Part shown: positions 1 through 12,528 of the stretch, one piece after another
How positions within the stretch are numbered: position 1 is the first letter of the stretch
How the letters are laid out: each line of letters opens with the position of its first letter
DNA from: Tanytarsus gracilentus
Taxonomy: Eukaryota > Arthropoda > Insecta > Diptera > Chironomidae
Assembly (NCBI GenBank): GCA_038502055.1
Contig: JAXRKN010000044.1
Coordinates: 8,130,501-8,194,500 of the forward strand
Direction: 5' to 3'
DNA: 64,000 nt
Position numbers and translations under genes: made by a program
The notes under the pieces: generated by a model
What the model saw: only the letters and a program-made list of their open reading frames with translations
Database searches by the model: none
Told to the model about the DNA's origin: nothing

Positions 1-2509
1 GAAGGTGTTCAAATTGAGTTTTGGATATTGATTTATTGCCATTTTTACTCCAGCTGTGTTCCGCTTAGAAATTTCTATTCTCGACCTCTTTACAAAAATG
101 CTGCGTGAAGAACTTTTTCCCGTAGTTTTATGGAAATTCATTTGCGAGGTGCCAGCATGTCTTCTAATAATATCATCGCGCCATTAATTCCATCTAAAGA
201 CATCATTAGTTCATTTATTGCTCACTTTTGCCCCCAAAATTAACTTTCACTCCACTTTTACTTCTATTTCGGGTTCGATGTCCCGCATCGCATCGATTTC
301 TGACGAAAAAACAATAAATTATCGCAAAATAACAAAAAGAGAAAACTTTTTTGTTGTAATCGAAAAATCCATTTCCAAAATGAACTCTAAATGATTTCGG
401 TGAGGTTCAAGTGCTGCCACTCCACCGGAAAGACAACGGAAATACAAAAGGAAGGAAGAAAAAAATTATTTCATTTCTTTTCTTCGAGTGTGACTATAAA
501 AAATGAAGAACATCCACAATTTGTGTCTTTACTAGGTGCAATGCAATTAATTCGCTTCGAAGAGTTTCTTTATTGCATTTTTTATGACAATTTTCAACCC
601 TCAACACATTTTCCCTCCACACATCGGCATAGATCGATACTTTGAGATATTCGAAGCACCAAAATTAAATAAAAAGCAATTCAATTTATGGCTCGAGATT
701 TTATTTGATCAGATTTTATCTTTCAGCTTGTGAATAATTCAATAAAGAATTTTATTAAAAAATTTACAACCCCAAAAATTTTAAATAATTCAGAAAATAT
801 TTTTCACACAAAAAATCAAAAAATGAAATTCTTTTTTTCTGCCTTGACCCTTCTTGAACACACTGAGGCACTTTTCAACTTAAATCAGTTACATTGAAGT
901 TGAATTCATAAATATTTCATTCGACTTCCAACTTTGATTTTGCAAATGAAAAACCTCCAACCATAAAAAAATTCACTTACGCATTTTATTTTGTGAGACA
1001 TGGACATTCGGATGATTTAGAGAGCACTTGAACAGATGCCAAAAGTAGAAAAAAGTTCGTGGGCTGATTAGAAAGAAAGTTTTGACATTTGAGCCACTTA
1101 AGTCATTTCTTCTTCATTGTTGGTCTTTTTTTGCTGATTTTGTGGGTGGAAAAGTTTTTCGAATACACAAAAAATAAAACAGGGGAACAAAAAAAAAAGG
1201 GGGGGGGGGGGAAAAAAAAAAAAACATAAAAATAGTCAGTCATGCTTACACAACCAGAAAATAATAAATTCAAAGTCGAATAAAATTTAAAAGAAGAAGA
1301 AGAAAAATTCCAATTGAGAAATTCTTGGGGAGCAAATCAGCAGATGTTCGACAGAAGACAAAAACATGCGTGTGGAAAAACAAGTTAAAAAGTTTTCAAT
1401 GCTGATAACATGAAAAATTCAAAATTCCCTTAATAAGATTAAGAATTTTCTTCTCATCCTCAAGAAAATCCTTCTTTATTCCATTTGAGTGATGCTTGTT
1501 AAAGGGACGCACTTGAACCTTCTTCTTTGTGTAGGGATGAAATTTTTTAATGACACTCACTTTCATAGCTGAAGATAATTTCTGTGTTGTGAACTTTTGT
1601 CGTGAATGGCAATGCCATAAATTTTCACTTCCATCGTCTTTGTGTAATTTTACAATTTTAAGCATATGAAAAGAGATAAAGCAGAAAATTTTCATTCTTC
1701 AATGAACATGAAAGAAGAAAATTGAAGAGAAGGATTTTCATCGTCCTGCGAGCATGTACGTAAGTGAATTTGTATGGTAATTAATTTTAAGGGATCCGAT
1801 TGAAAGATTCAAAAAAGGGCAAAATAGTCAGAAATATTTTTAAATTACATTTTTACACTGAATAAAAGATTTTCGTGAGAGCTCCGCTTAAAATTTTTAA
1901 GATACATTTTTTGATAAATTTTATTTTAAGAAAAGTTTTCATCCCTTGAATTACGACAGAGCAGAAAAAATATTCACAAGGAAATTCACTTCTGCACGAC
2001 TTGTTTCTCGTCATCACTGCATTTGAAGTTTTTCGCTCGCGATTCATTAAATTTTCATCAATTTCACTTCGGTTGCTGTTTTTAGCATTTTTATGCTAAA
2101 TAATTGAAAAATAATTTTTCTTAATTCCAAAAAATGTGAACAACAAAATTCTTCATTATGTTTTGAAATGAGAAAATAAATTGCTGACTTTTTCCTGTTT
2201 ACTTTTCACTCGACTTGTCTACGAGATTTTTTATCTCATCGTTGTCATTATCAATGAGTGCACTTCACATGTGTGTTGTACAGACATTGCAAGCATTTTT
2301 TCCATCCTCGAATCTTTTCTTTATTGTAAAGTTAATCAACAACAATTTGATGAATGATAATATTTACACAACAACAACAAAAGTTGAGTTAAGAATGAAA
2401 AGGTGAATGTCAATGGATCAAGCCACTTCACTTTCCATCAGTACATGTATTGAGCTCATTGTTGAATCAGTGACAACTTTTTCAAGCATGCAATTTTAAA
2501 AAAGTTTTT
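1..2509. other. gene-free AT-rich stretch
   Basis: No convincing exon, RNA gene or promoter was seen on either strand. The open frames present are short, low in complexity and lysine/phenylalanine-rich, as expected by chance in AT-rich DNA. The only local feature is a homopolymer run of about 13 G (about 1199-1211) flanked by A-runs. Confidence 0.6.
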
Positions 2510-3115
2510 AGATTAGATAGATTAGATTAGATGACGATTAGGTGGCCACTACCGAAGTAGGAGAGACGTCCAACGCAACCACACATGATTGACCCCCGAT
2601 TCCTCGGAAAAGCAGGGTCTAGCGGGCTACTTAGGCAAGTATCTACAGTCGATACAAGCCACAGGTTACGAACAAACCCCTTCTCGGAATAAATACAATT
2701 AGATAATCGTTAGTGAGAACTGATGTCGGGCCAACCACCCTCTACCATCAGCGTTGGTTAATAGGGAATTTTAAAATACCTTTACGGCAATGTTAGTGTG
2801 TTAGTGTTTTTGTTTTTTTATAATTTGTAAGTTTTTTTTTCAATGATTTTTGTTTGTGTTTCTATAGAAACTACGGTTAGAACGTCTTTTTACTGAACAG
2901 ATAATACAGTTTCCAACTAATAAAACAAATCAAAATATATTTCAAATCACTTAGAGAAAAGCCGTGATTGCCTAAAGTCCCGCTGTCCCCGAAATACAAT
3001 AATAAATAAAAGTGGTCATGGATTGAATAAAGTTTCCGTCACTACTACCGTCCTCAGCCTTAACTAACCGTTATAGGCTGGCCACTCACGGCACAGAACA
3101 GACAAACATTTAACA
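2510..3115 (-). mobile_element. non-LTR retroelement fragment (3' portion)
   Basis: This block is visibly richer in GC than its flanks. Read on the minus strand it resembles the element at 60032-61532. Both share a stretch of the type GGCTGAGGA-GGT-GTAGTG-CGG-AAC (here about 3027-3060; there about 61068-61094), and near the end both have AGCCCGC and GGCCACC followed by a short tandem-repeat tail. The tail here is a run of ATTAGAT-type units at about 2510-2532. No reverse-transcriptase frame is visible, so this is a 5'-truncated or non-autonomous copy. Exact ends and any target-site duplication were not established. Confidence 0.55.
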
Positions 3116-5499
3116 TAAAGCGTAAATTTGAAAACAATATTTTTAAAAAAAAAAAAAATTATTTAAAATAAAATAATAAAAATAAAATAAACAAACTTCT
3201 TCATATTATGAAGAAAATATTTGGAGAGAGTTACTCTCCGAAGTGAGAATGAGCGAGAGAAAGCAACGAATGGAGAGTGAAATTTTTCTCAGAAATTTTT
3301 CCCTCGAAATTATTTTTCCTCATTCTCACTTCCTTACGTGATTTAACGATGTGACTCGATGAATTTGTTGAAGAATAAACACTTATAAACATATTTAAAA
3401 GAAATTGAAGATTGAAAACACACTAAAACTGATTTAAATGATAAAATTTAGGGAGACACAATCACTCTTGTTGAAAACAGGGGGAAAACTCCATCCAATT
3501 TTAAAAAAGTTTTTGTTTAATAACAAAAAAAGCTCTTGTAAAACTTTTTTCTGCACACGACTCACAATAATCGAGTCTGAAGTGCCGTTTGTATGTTGTA
3601 AAGTTGTCGAGAGAGTGAAATGAAAATGAAAATCAGCTTAAACTTGTCAAACATTTTTTCATGAGTAAATTAATGAAAAATCCCACAAATGTTGTTGTTG
3701 TCGTGGTAAAATATTCATGACATGAAAATAATTTTTGATGAATTTGAGCGACTCACACTCGAGAGTTTATTAAATGTGAAAGGGTTGAAAAATTCTCTCG
3801 AAATTTTTAATTAAATAGGAAATTAATTTCTCTCGAAAACTTTTTCATTCTCTCTTGAGAGATTCTCGCACATAAATGGCGATGAATGAAAATTTTCCAA
3901 AAATATTTTCCACTTAGTGCCGCTTGCAAATAAGAAGAGGAAAAAGTTTATGATGGAAAATTTTAGGCGTGCTTTGACTTCTCATGAAAATTAAATTTTT
4001 CTAACCCCTCCGAAAAATTAAAACAACAACAACAAGAGCAATAACTAGTAATAAGCAGTATCGCATAACTTCATGCTGACATTTCTCATGAGACCATTTT
4101 AAAATTCTTCCAAAGACTTTCTCGCACATCAAAATTAAGTGTAAGTGGATCATGAAAATATTTTTATTAATTTTTTGTGTTTATTAAATAAAATTTGGAT
4201 TTTGCCGTCGAAGCGGAATTCTAAAATATTTTCAGTGAATTTTAGATAGCACAAAATACAAAACTGAGAGAGTAAATTTGAACAATGAAGCCCACAAAGC
4301 CATACAAAGTCATGCCATTGCATGCTGTTTGATAAAAGCAGTGATGCAAGTGCAAACATTTAGAAATAAAATGCCAAAAATTGCTTTATAAAATCATTAA
4401 TTTTTAAATGTCCGCACTGGTCTAAAAATAAATGTAAACAAAAGTAGAATTAAAGTTTTTGTCTGTCGTTCATCAAAGAATTCTTCAAAAGTGCAAACTA
4501 ATAAAATAAATTAAATTTTTCACACAAAAATAAATTCATGAAATATTTTTGCTCTTTATTAATTTTAAAAATTTCCCACTCGAGCGCACTTTTAGCATTT
4601 CATTATGCAAAAAAATTAACTTTATGCGCACATGAATTTTTCTCGAGCATATTGCGAGTTACATCACAAGTACGAAGAAAATTTCCTTCATATTTTTGTT
4701 ATTTTAGCACACACGAGTTGATGACGATGATAAGATATTCAAAAGGGAAAAAAATTTACATTTATTTCCAGCATTTTTCATATTTTAATATTTTTCCACA
4801 TGACACAAGAAGAAAATTTCTCTCTTTGCAGGAAAATTGCAGTAAAAAGGGGAAAAGAAGAAAAATTGAGGCAAGAAGAAAAAGAAAATTGCTCTCATAA
4901 AATAATAATCATAGAATTATAGTCGAGATGCGAATAAATAATGGAACATAACGACAAGAAGATGCTCACATGTGAAAATTGGTACGCACACAGTCACAAG
5001 TCGATCAATCAAAAAATTTATTCGAGTAATTGCATTTTCATGTTTGCCACAAAAACTTTTTTTGCACCTGATTTCCTCAGAAATTTTAATAAATATTCAA
5101 GAGTGACTTTAAAAATTCATAAAATCATAAAAAATCCACTTTCGCACCCCAAAATTTTACTTCACGCCTCAATGAAAGAAAATTTATGAAAAATTTCACA
5201 TAAAATTTATGCAAATGAAAAGACAAAAGACAAAAGAACGCATATGCAAAGCATTAAGTGAGATTTACACTTTGAGAAACTTTTTGTCGCACATTTTTGC
5301 TTCTTTTATCGCTTTTCATCCCCAAACAAGATTTTTTGTCTCAAATTTTTATTTCAGTGTGAGATTTTTCATGCGAGTGAATTTATTGTGGAAATGCAAG
5401 CAGCTGCTTTTGTTTTTATTTTTTTTTATTTTCATATCGTTAACAATTCGAGAGTGAAATTTTTCTATTTCTCCAATTCCAGTTCAACGACTTAAAAAG
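3116..5499. other. gene-free AT-rich stretch
   Basis: No coding exon or RNA gene was recognised. The longest frame (4538-4900, plus) is rich in Lys, Phe and Ser with no domain signature and is treated as chance. Its counterpart in the right duplication arm, if any, would lie beyond the end of the window. Confidence 0.5.
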
Positions 5500-8400
5500 T
5501 TGCATAAAATTTTCCACTAGAAAAATCTCCCGAAGGCTGCAAAAGTGAAACTAATTAAGCGAGAAATTTTTCTTTAATTGAATTCTCAACTTTTTATCTC
5601 TTCTTGCTGTTGTTTGCATGCGAATCCAATTTCCATAATTAATTCGGTGAAAAACAATCTCGAAGAGTTGCAAAAAATTTCTCGATTTAATTTTTTTCAG
5701 GCAATTTAAAAAAGTTCTTTGAGGGTAGTAAAAGAAAAAGCAATAAATCAACCTGAAAATGGTCTTTTCTGTTCGAAATGTCATTCAATAAGTGGATAAA
5801 AGTTTTCAACTTGAGCTCATGACAACCAGAACCCTTCTTGCCACCCCATTTTCTATTCTCGTGTGTCATTAAAGCTTGAATTGAGGAAAAAAGGTAAAAA
5901 ATTTAGTTTCAACTCATTCAAAGATTTCATGAAAAAAATTGTCACAATTTAAATCCACAGACAGTGAAAAATGAGCGAAATTATTTCCCTAAAATGCGAT
6001 AATTTTGCTATTTTACGATTCAATTCTTTGAACGCATAAAGTTACATGAAAAATGTTTGAAAAGTTTTTGCAAACTCTCGAGGCACATTCGACACACATT
6101 AAAGTCAATAACAAACAGCAACAAACTTTTCCATTTCCGATGATAAAACATGAAAATATGAAAAAGTTTTCGAGATTACATTTGATGAGCTTAGAGTTGA
6201 TTTTTGAGGTTGTTGAGGGAAAGAAAAATCTTTTAATGAAAATTTTGTCATGACGAAAATTTTTTTCCTTCAATCTTTCAGTTCAAAAATTTAATTTAAA
6301 GGAAATTCTCAAAATTAGAAAACTTTTGCACTTAAAAATGCGTCAAGACTTCAAGTTGTCCATGTTGGGCTGTTAAATATTTTTTATTACGTCAACAAAA
6401 AAGTTTCATCAGTCATGCTGCAATTGGAATCGATTAAGGAATTCTTTGGGAGAAAAGAAATAAATTTTATGAGGAAGCAGCTGCGAAAGTCGTTAAAAGA
6501 TAAAATTTTCCAATCTGTAAATCCCTGAACATGATTGTGAGATATTTTAAAGAAAAATTTGCTTCGAATGTTAAAGTTTTTCACTTTTGTGACTTATTGG
6601 AAAACTTTTTAACTTTTTGAGATTAAATTTTTTTCCTGGATGTTGAAAATTTTATTCTCAAAAATTTAAAAATTGAAAAAGGTGAAATGAAAGCAAAAAA
6701 AGACAAATGAAGTTCAATTTAGTAAAGAATGAAACAAAAGCAAACAATTTGAGATTTTTGTGATGTGACTCGAATGAAAAATGCCAGTGAATGAAATCTC
6801 AACTCTGATGACTGTATCAAGTTCTGTGCTTTTCAATTTAAAGCTAAATTGATGAGACGAGGGATGAATTCAACTCGCATTTCACATTCAACTGTCGGGT
6901 GATGGAAGACAATGTGACATTATAAAAAATCAACTGGAAATTGTCGAGTAAGCGATACACACACGTGAATGAATAAGTGGAATGAGAATATCAAGCAATA
7001 AGTGAATTATTTCCACCCACTTCGAGGTAGTTTTTGTTGTTATTCATCTCACACCAAACAGCTTCGACTTTATTGCTGAAGTCATGCAGCGAAAGTCACA
7101 AATTGTCATGAGGATTCACTTCTTCTTCTTGTTTCAGTTTTTTGATATCTTTAATGTGAAAGTTTGAAAGTGTTTTCAATTAATGAAATTTGAGTGCATT
7201 TTTGTGAAAAAATTTCACCCAAAAATCCCTAAAGAATTTTCATTACAACAAGAAAATTCAATTTAATTTGACATTTGATTGGCGCTTGAGTGACATTCAA
7301 ATTTTGACTTGAGAATTTCTCAACCACAAAAATTCTTTTTTATTGTTAGAAAAATCTCGCAATAAAAATTTGCAACAACTTGAGAAGATTTCATCAAAAT
7401 GTATTTTAAGAACGTGGCATCAATTTTCATCGTAAGATGCTGCATGCATGCGGGATGAAGAACAATCGCGATATCCTGTAAGAATCGTGACCTGAAAGAA
7501 AAATGCGAAAATTTTGGAGCATATTACTATGGCAACAAGATGCCATGAATCTCCACTCACACTTCTCGAATGTCAACTTCAAATGCTTACAATGATGATG
7601 ATGGTGCGATATGGCTTAGGTTGATGAAAAACAAAAGAATTTTGATGTAATTTTTTCCGACATCTTGCAGCAATTTTTTTCGACGAATTTATGAGAAAAT
7701 AATTTGAGTGACTTTAATCTCATAATCGTCGATGTCGCATGAAATGTGATGAGAATAATTTCGAGGACATCAAAATTGATTTACTTCAAGATTTATTAAA
7801 ATTTATTTTTAAATTTTTTAAAATCCAAAAATTGTAAATAAATTTTCCTGGATTTATTTTTAAATCAATTAAATTTTCTAATGTCATCGTCATGTTAAGT
7901 TACACCTTAAATTTTGTGAATAAACAAAACTGAAATTTTTTGCTTCCGCCTCTTTTGGATTAAATGTCTGATTGCACTTGTTTCTCATTCCATTTTTAAA
8001 ATTTTGCTTTCCATCGTGCTCATCTCTGACATTGCTAAACATTTTATTGTACATCCACAAGAGAGACGCAAAATTTATGGAATCAATTACAACTTTGCAG
8101 TTATTTTATGGACAATTGCCTGCGAAATTTCATTATCATTCACATCAGCATGAAATAAATCAACTTGCCCAAGGAAAGGACATGAAAAAAGAGCTTTGAA
8201 CATCTTTAATAAAATTTAATCTTTAGCCTGAAGATATTTCTGGTTGATTTGGTTGCATGTCTTTTCATTCCAACATCAAACAGTTGATAATCAAGTTTTT
8301 CATGATATCTTTTTAAATTCTTTAAGCAAAACATATTCGCATGTTTAAACGGAATCAAGTGAGGCGAAAAATTGGATTTACAGACATTTTTTTGAGGGAT

Positions 8401-10368
8401 AAAGAAAAAAGAGAAAAAATTGCCATTGGAAACCGCAAAAAGAAAAGAAAACTGAAAAACATCCTCGAGGTAAAATGAAATAAAATTAAACAATTTTTCT
8501 TCTTAAAAATCTCTTTAAGAAGAAGAAAAAAGGTTGAATGTGAAATTTTTCAGTGTTAATGCAATTAAATGTCCTCTGAATGTTTAAAATTCTGTGTTAA
8601 CGAGGTGCGATAAAGAGTAAGTGAGTGAGTCGGAAGAGAATCGAGGACATTAGGATTGAGATAATCAAAGAGAAAGAAGACCGACCCCTCTATACAGCCA
8701 TGCCATGATGAATCCTCATTAAAGTTGATTGCGGTGCAACATTTTATGAAGAAAAAGAGGAAAAATTTCTTCAATCTTGCAAGGGAGAGCAAATATTTAA
8801 GTTGATTTATGTTTGCATATCATTTAAATTTTTGTTTGATTTTCTAGTTTGCGATGGAACCCCATTTGTGATGTACATGCTTCGATATTGACACTCATTT
8901 TGTAAAAATCCTGAAAGAAAAAGAGGAAAAAGATTTTCTTTTCTTGAAAATTTTTATTCTACAATTTTTATTTCAGCATTTTTATTTTTCAGCCATTCAA
9001 CTACAAATTTTTGGAATTGCCATTTTTATTTATTTACAATTTAAAACTTTTCATCTAAATTTTACAAGCAATAATTTTAATTTATTTTTCCATGAGGAGG
9101 TTCGTGGCAGTGATAGCCGCATAGAAAGCAATTTAACAAATTTTTATGCTCAAAATTAAAATTTTATGAACTTTCAGAATTTTATGGCAAATTAAAATTT
9201 TTCTTCTTAAAACAAAATTTTCAGTCTTTATCACATAATAAATTTTTATAAACTAAACTTTTTACGGATGAACGTGAGGACATGAAAAAAGATAATTTTG
9301 ATATGAAAAATTTATGCCGCATTGAAAGCATTTTGTTTCTCTATTTTCGGGTATAAATAGTTTAACTGGATATTATTGTTTGTTATTATTATGCAATGCA
9401 TTTATCTTCATTTTACTCTCCGCATATTTTGCGCCTCGTGGTTAATTACAAAATTTATTCTTTGAAGCTTTTATGTACAAAATATCGAAATTTGAATTAT
9501 ATTTTATGAGAAGATATGTATTTTGGATTATGATGCAGATTCATGCTCTGCTTTTGTCTGTTTTTGCAATTCTCAATTTTCTGAGAAGAAAACTTTTATC
9601 ATCCGGAATTTAAAAAATATTCGAATTGCAATTTTTTGCTTCAAGTTATTATCTTGAGAATAGAAATAAGTTTCATTTTTCAGGATGGCAAAAAAAAGAT
9701 TGCAAAATTGAATCGACAACATTCTGCTGAATTTGATGATTGAAAATTAATATTCCATGAATAAATGAAGTTGAGCTCAAGAGACATGCATCGAGAAATT
9801 GAGAATGGGAAAATGATGAACTGAAAATTCGATTGAGATTTAATTGTTCACAAATCATCAAAATTCATTTTCATAAATTTTTTACATTTTACATTGAGAG
9901 AAAAATCCAATCAACATTATTCAGCTCGCATCGTCCCTTTTTATGTCTTAAATCTAATTAAATTGCGATACACACACAGAGTCACCGTTTGTGGGAGGTA
10001 AAAGGACGATGGCATTGCCATAATGATAATTTACGAGGGAGATTTTCATATCATTTTTTTCCGAGTGGGGATTGAAGTGACTTTCGAGTGCCGCACACAT
10101 TTTTTTGGCTTCACATGTGAAGATACAAGAATTTAATCCATGAAATAAATTTTACCTCTCATAATCGGGAAGTGGAAGCTGTGGCGGTTGTGAAGGAATA
10201 TTTCCATCTTTAATTCCGTTCGCTGTTACGCTTTGTACATCCGTTGCTTGTCGCCAAACTCCACCCGTCGGATCGATCCAAACACCATTCGCATTTAGAG
10301 GCAAAGTCGGAAACTTTCTCACTGTTCCAATCGCGTGATTTCCTGTAATCATGATACAAACACAATAC
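5500..10368 (-). repeat. left arm of large inverted duplication
   Basis: The reverse complement of this segment matches 53320-64000 piecewise. 10368-9921 pairs with 53320-53772, 9827-9165 with 55250-55918, 9150-7635 with 56822-58335, and 7640-5500 with 61855-64000. Identity is very high: the 187-bp roundabout exon is identical, and a 66-codon frame near 6053-6253 differs by one residue. The left arm lacks the insertions at 55919-56822 and 58337-61864. It also lacks the terminal roundabout exon, having about 95 unrelated bases in its place (about 9827-9921). The match still runs at the window edge, so the true length is unknown. Apart from the exon copy no gene is seen in this arm. Confidence 0.9.
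10156..10342 (-). pseudogene. orphan copy of roundabout exon 11
   Basis: This is a 187-bp exact reverse-complement copy of roundabout exon 11 (53345-53531), encoding the juxtamembrane cytoplasmic stretch that begins GNHAIGTVRKF and ends LPLPDYER. Both splice sites are retained (acceptor at 10343-10344, donor at 10154-10155). No other roundabout exon lies near it: similarity stops about 24 bp upstream of the acceptor, and the final exon is absent on the other side. It is therefore a by-product of the inverted duplication and not a functional gene part. It could only be used if some transcript crosses it on the minus strand, for which there is no evidence. Confidence 0.9.
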
Positions 10369-11172
10369 TATTGTTGAATGTCATTTGGTTTTTTACAAAA
10401 ATCTCAAAATAATTTTGAATACCAAAAATTTGAGAAAAATAAAGGAAAATTGTCATAATTAGTAAATAAATGAAAGGAAGAGCGTTTAAATTGCGATAAT
10501 TAAATGTGGCATTATGTGCACCTGTTTCCATAGAAGCGTTTGCTGATGGCAAGCAAAGTTTGTGGAGGAAAAAGTGGAAAAATAATTGCAATAATTAATT
10601 TCCCCTTAAAAGAGTTTTATGAATTCAAATTGCTCGGATTTTTGAGTTTCATGATTGTAACAAAAATAAAAATAAAAGTTATTTTTAGCCTTCATGTTAT
10701 CTTGTTAAAAAGTAAAAGTAATAAAGTTAATTTTCTGGATTATCATTAAAAATCTTGATTAGATAAAAATTATTTTCCAGAGTTGAAAAAAAATCAAATG
10801 AAATTCTGCTTTAAAAATTAAGATAAATGTATGTACACAAAATTTTGAATTTTTAGTTAAATTTACCTCAAAATTTAATTTTTTTAACATTGCAATAAAT
10901 TTTTCATTAATGAGTTCTTCTTAATTATTTTTTTGATGATTTCTAGATTTTCTATTTTAATAAATATTTTAACGTTGAACATTTATGGAAAGAAGATAAA
11001 AACGAGTGCGTTTTTCCTGATTAAATTCAGTGTCAACCTTTTAGAAATTATTCAATCAATCAAATAAATATTTTCACTTTTAAAATTCGATATGATTTTA
11101 GCAGATTTCTTCCCCCCTTGTATAAGAATTAGCTAGATAGGGAAAAAAAATTTTTAAAAATGGAAGGATTAG

Positions 11173-11214
<42 letters not shown>

Positions 11215-11263
11215 GAAAAAAAACAATTCATTTGCGTCATTCCAAAATTTCGATTTGTCAGGG
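10369..11263. other. intergenic spacer before lipase array
   Basis: AT-rich DNA with no supported exon lies between the duplication breakpoint and the first lipase promoter. The notable feature is the A-run at 11176-11211. Confidence 0.5.
11176..11211. repeat. poly(A) tract, 36 bp
   Basis: An uninterrupted run of 36 A lies about 50 bp upstream of the TATA box of the first lipase gene. It may be a retroposed tail or a simple homopolymer. The exact length is liable to sequencing error. Confidence 0.8.
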
Positions 11264-11270
11264 TATAAAA
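11264..11270 (+). promoter_or_regulatory. TATA box of lipase gene 1
   Basis: TATAAAA lies 48 bp upstream of the start codon at 11312, the spacing expected for a TATA box with a short leader. Unlike the other array members, no clear TGATAAG-type site is seen just upstream; a poly(A) tract lies there instead. Confidence 0.6.
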
Positions 11271-11311
11271 GAGGAATAAAAATTTTCAAAAAGCTTAGAA
11301 AGAGTTGAAAA

Positions 11312-12356
11312 ATGAAGCTTCTTGTTCTTTTTGCTGTGATAGTTGCAAGTGGTAAAAAATATAAAATATTTTAAAAGTTTTAAATTGCATAAAGTTAATT
11401 TTAGCACTCGCTAACCCAATTGAGCCGTCGTTCGATGCCTATCGTGACACGAGACTCTTGTTGAGCACTCGTCAAAACCGAAACAATCCATATCGACTTC
11501 TTTTCCGTAATCAAGCAAATCTCGATGCGAGTCCTTACAATCCTAATCGCCCAACCCGATTTTTAATTCACGGATGGTGGGAAGATGACACTTCTGACAT
11601 CAGCACTGGAACTTCTGAGCAGCTTTTGAACCACTACGATTTTAATGTGTAAGTAAAAATTATTAGTTTAAAGTTAATTGTTAAAATTTTAAACATCACA
11701 GGATTTTTGTTGATTGGTCGGAAGGTGCACAAACGATTAATTATGTTGCAGCTGCTGGAAGAACAAGTACTGTCGGTAATTTTGTCGGATCTTATATAAA
11801 TTGGCTTCGTGAGATTGGAAGAATTGACTTCAATCGTGTCAAAGTTATTGGATTTTCACTTGGTGCTCACATCGCTGGATTTACTGGAAAAACAACCGGA
11901 AGTCAATTGCATTCTGTCATTGGATTAGATCCAGCAGGTCCATTGTTCCAAGAAAGAAATCCATCAGGAAGAATCGATGCTGGTGATGCTCGATATGTCG
12001 AATGTCTTCACACAAACGGACCCGGACTTTTACTCATTGGAGCTGGAATTGGTGCACACATCTGTCAAGCCGATTTCTTCCCTAATGGCGGCGAAGACCA
12101 ACCAGGTTGTCTCACAAATACTTGTTCACATCTTAGAGCTGTTCAATATTACATGGAGTCAATCATCAACAATGGATTCCACTCAGTTAGATGCACTTCA
12201 GTCGGTCAAGCAAATCGTGAAAATTGCAATAGCGGAGCTGGTTTCTGGCCATCAGGAGAGCTCTCACCATCAAATCTTGATATTCAACTTCGCGGTATGT
12301 TCCACTATACAACAAACCGCAATTCTCCTTTTGCAAGAGGTCCATTTAGAACATAA
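11312..12356 (+). CDS. secreted lipase 1 (pancreatic lipase family)
   Basis: Three exons, 11312-11351, 11405-11648 and 11702-12356, give 312 residues with consistent GT-AG introns of 53 and 53 bp. Residues 1-16 form a signal peptide (hydrophobic, ending ASALA), so the enzyme should be secreted. The alpha/beta-hydrolase triad is visible: Ser147 in GFSLGAH, Asp171 in GLDPAGP, and His238 in CSHLRAV. HGWW (69-72) fits the strand that forms the oxyanion hole. The protein ends soon after the lipase core (FHYTTNRN..PFA.GPF) and has no C-terminal PLAT domain, as in the short insect lipase/phospholipase A1 group. Substrate (triglyceride, galactolipid or phospholipid) cannot be read from sequence. AATAAA lies at 12395. 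First of five tandem genes; lipase 2 starts 173 bp after its stop codon. Confidence 0.92.
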
Positions 12357-12433
12357 GAACTTTATGTGAAATTTTGGCTATGATGGAAATGAAAAATAAA
12401 GATTTTAATTCTTGTATGATTACCAAAAAAATT

Positions 12434-12487
12434 GGATAAGATAAAACTTCGATTGTGATATTTTTAGACCACAAAGTGAGTATAAAA
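12434..12487 (+). promoter_or_regulatory. promoter of lipase gene 2: GATA pair plus TATA box
   Basis: GATAAGATAA (12434-12443) is followed by TATAAAA at 12481, 48 bp before the start codon at 12529. The same arrangement recurs before lipase genes 3, 4 and 5. GATA factors are known to drive insect gut digestive genes, so midgut expression is a reasonable inference. Confidence 0.6.
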
Positions 12488-12528
12488 TGCGTTGCACAGG
12501 TGTTGTAAAATTTAGTAAGAGTGGAAAT

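Noticed and set aside
1396..1695. 99-codon minus-strand frame
   Set aside because: Lys/Phe/His-rich chance composition, no splice context and no recognisable family.
4538..4900. 120-codon plus-strand frame
   Set aside because: Amino-acid use is dominated by Lys, Phe, Ser and Ile with no domain, signal peptide or conserved motif, as expected for AT-rich non-coding DNA.
6013..6273. Frames shared between the large duplication arms (also 63227-63487 and others)
   Set aside because: Shared because the DNA is duplicated. Overlapping frames on both strands are preserved equally, which is not a coding signature.
11977..12369. Alternative-frame reading of lipase 1 exon 3
   Set aside because: Overlaps the correct frame that carries the catalytic triad and splice phase; the similar frame at 15882-16091 is rejected for the same reason.
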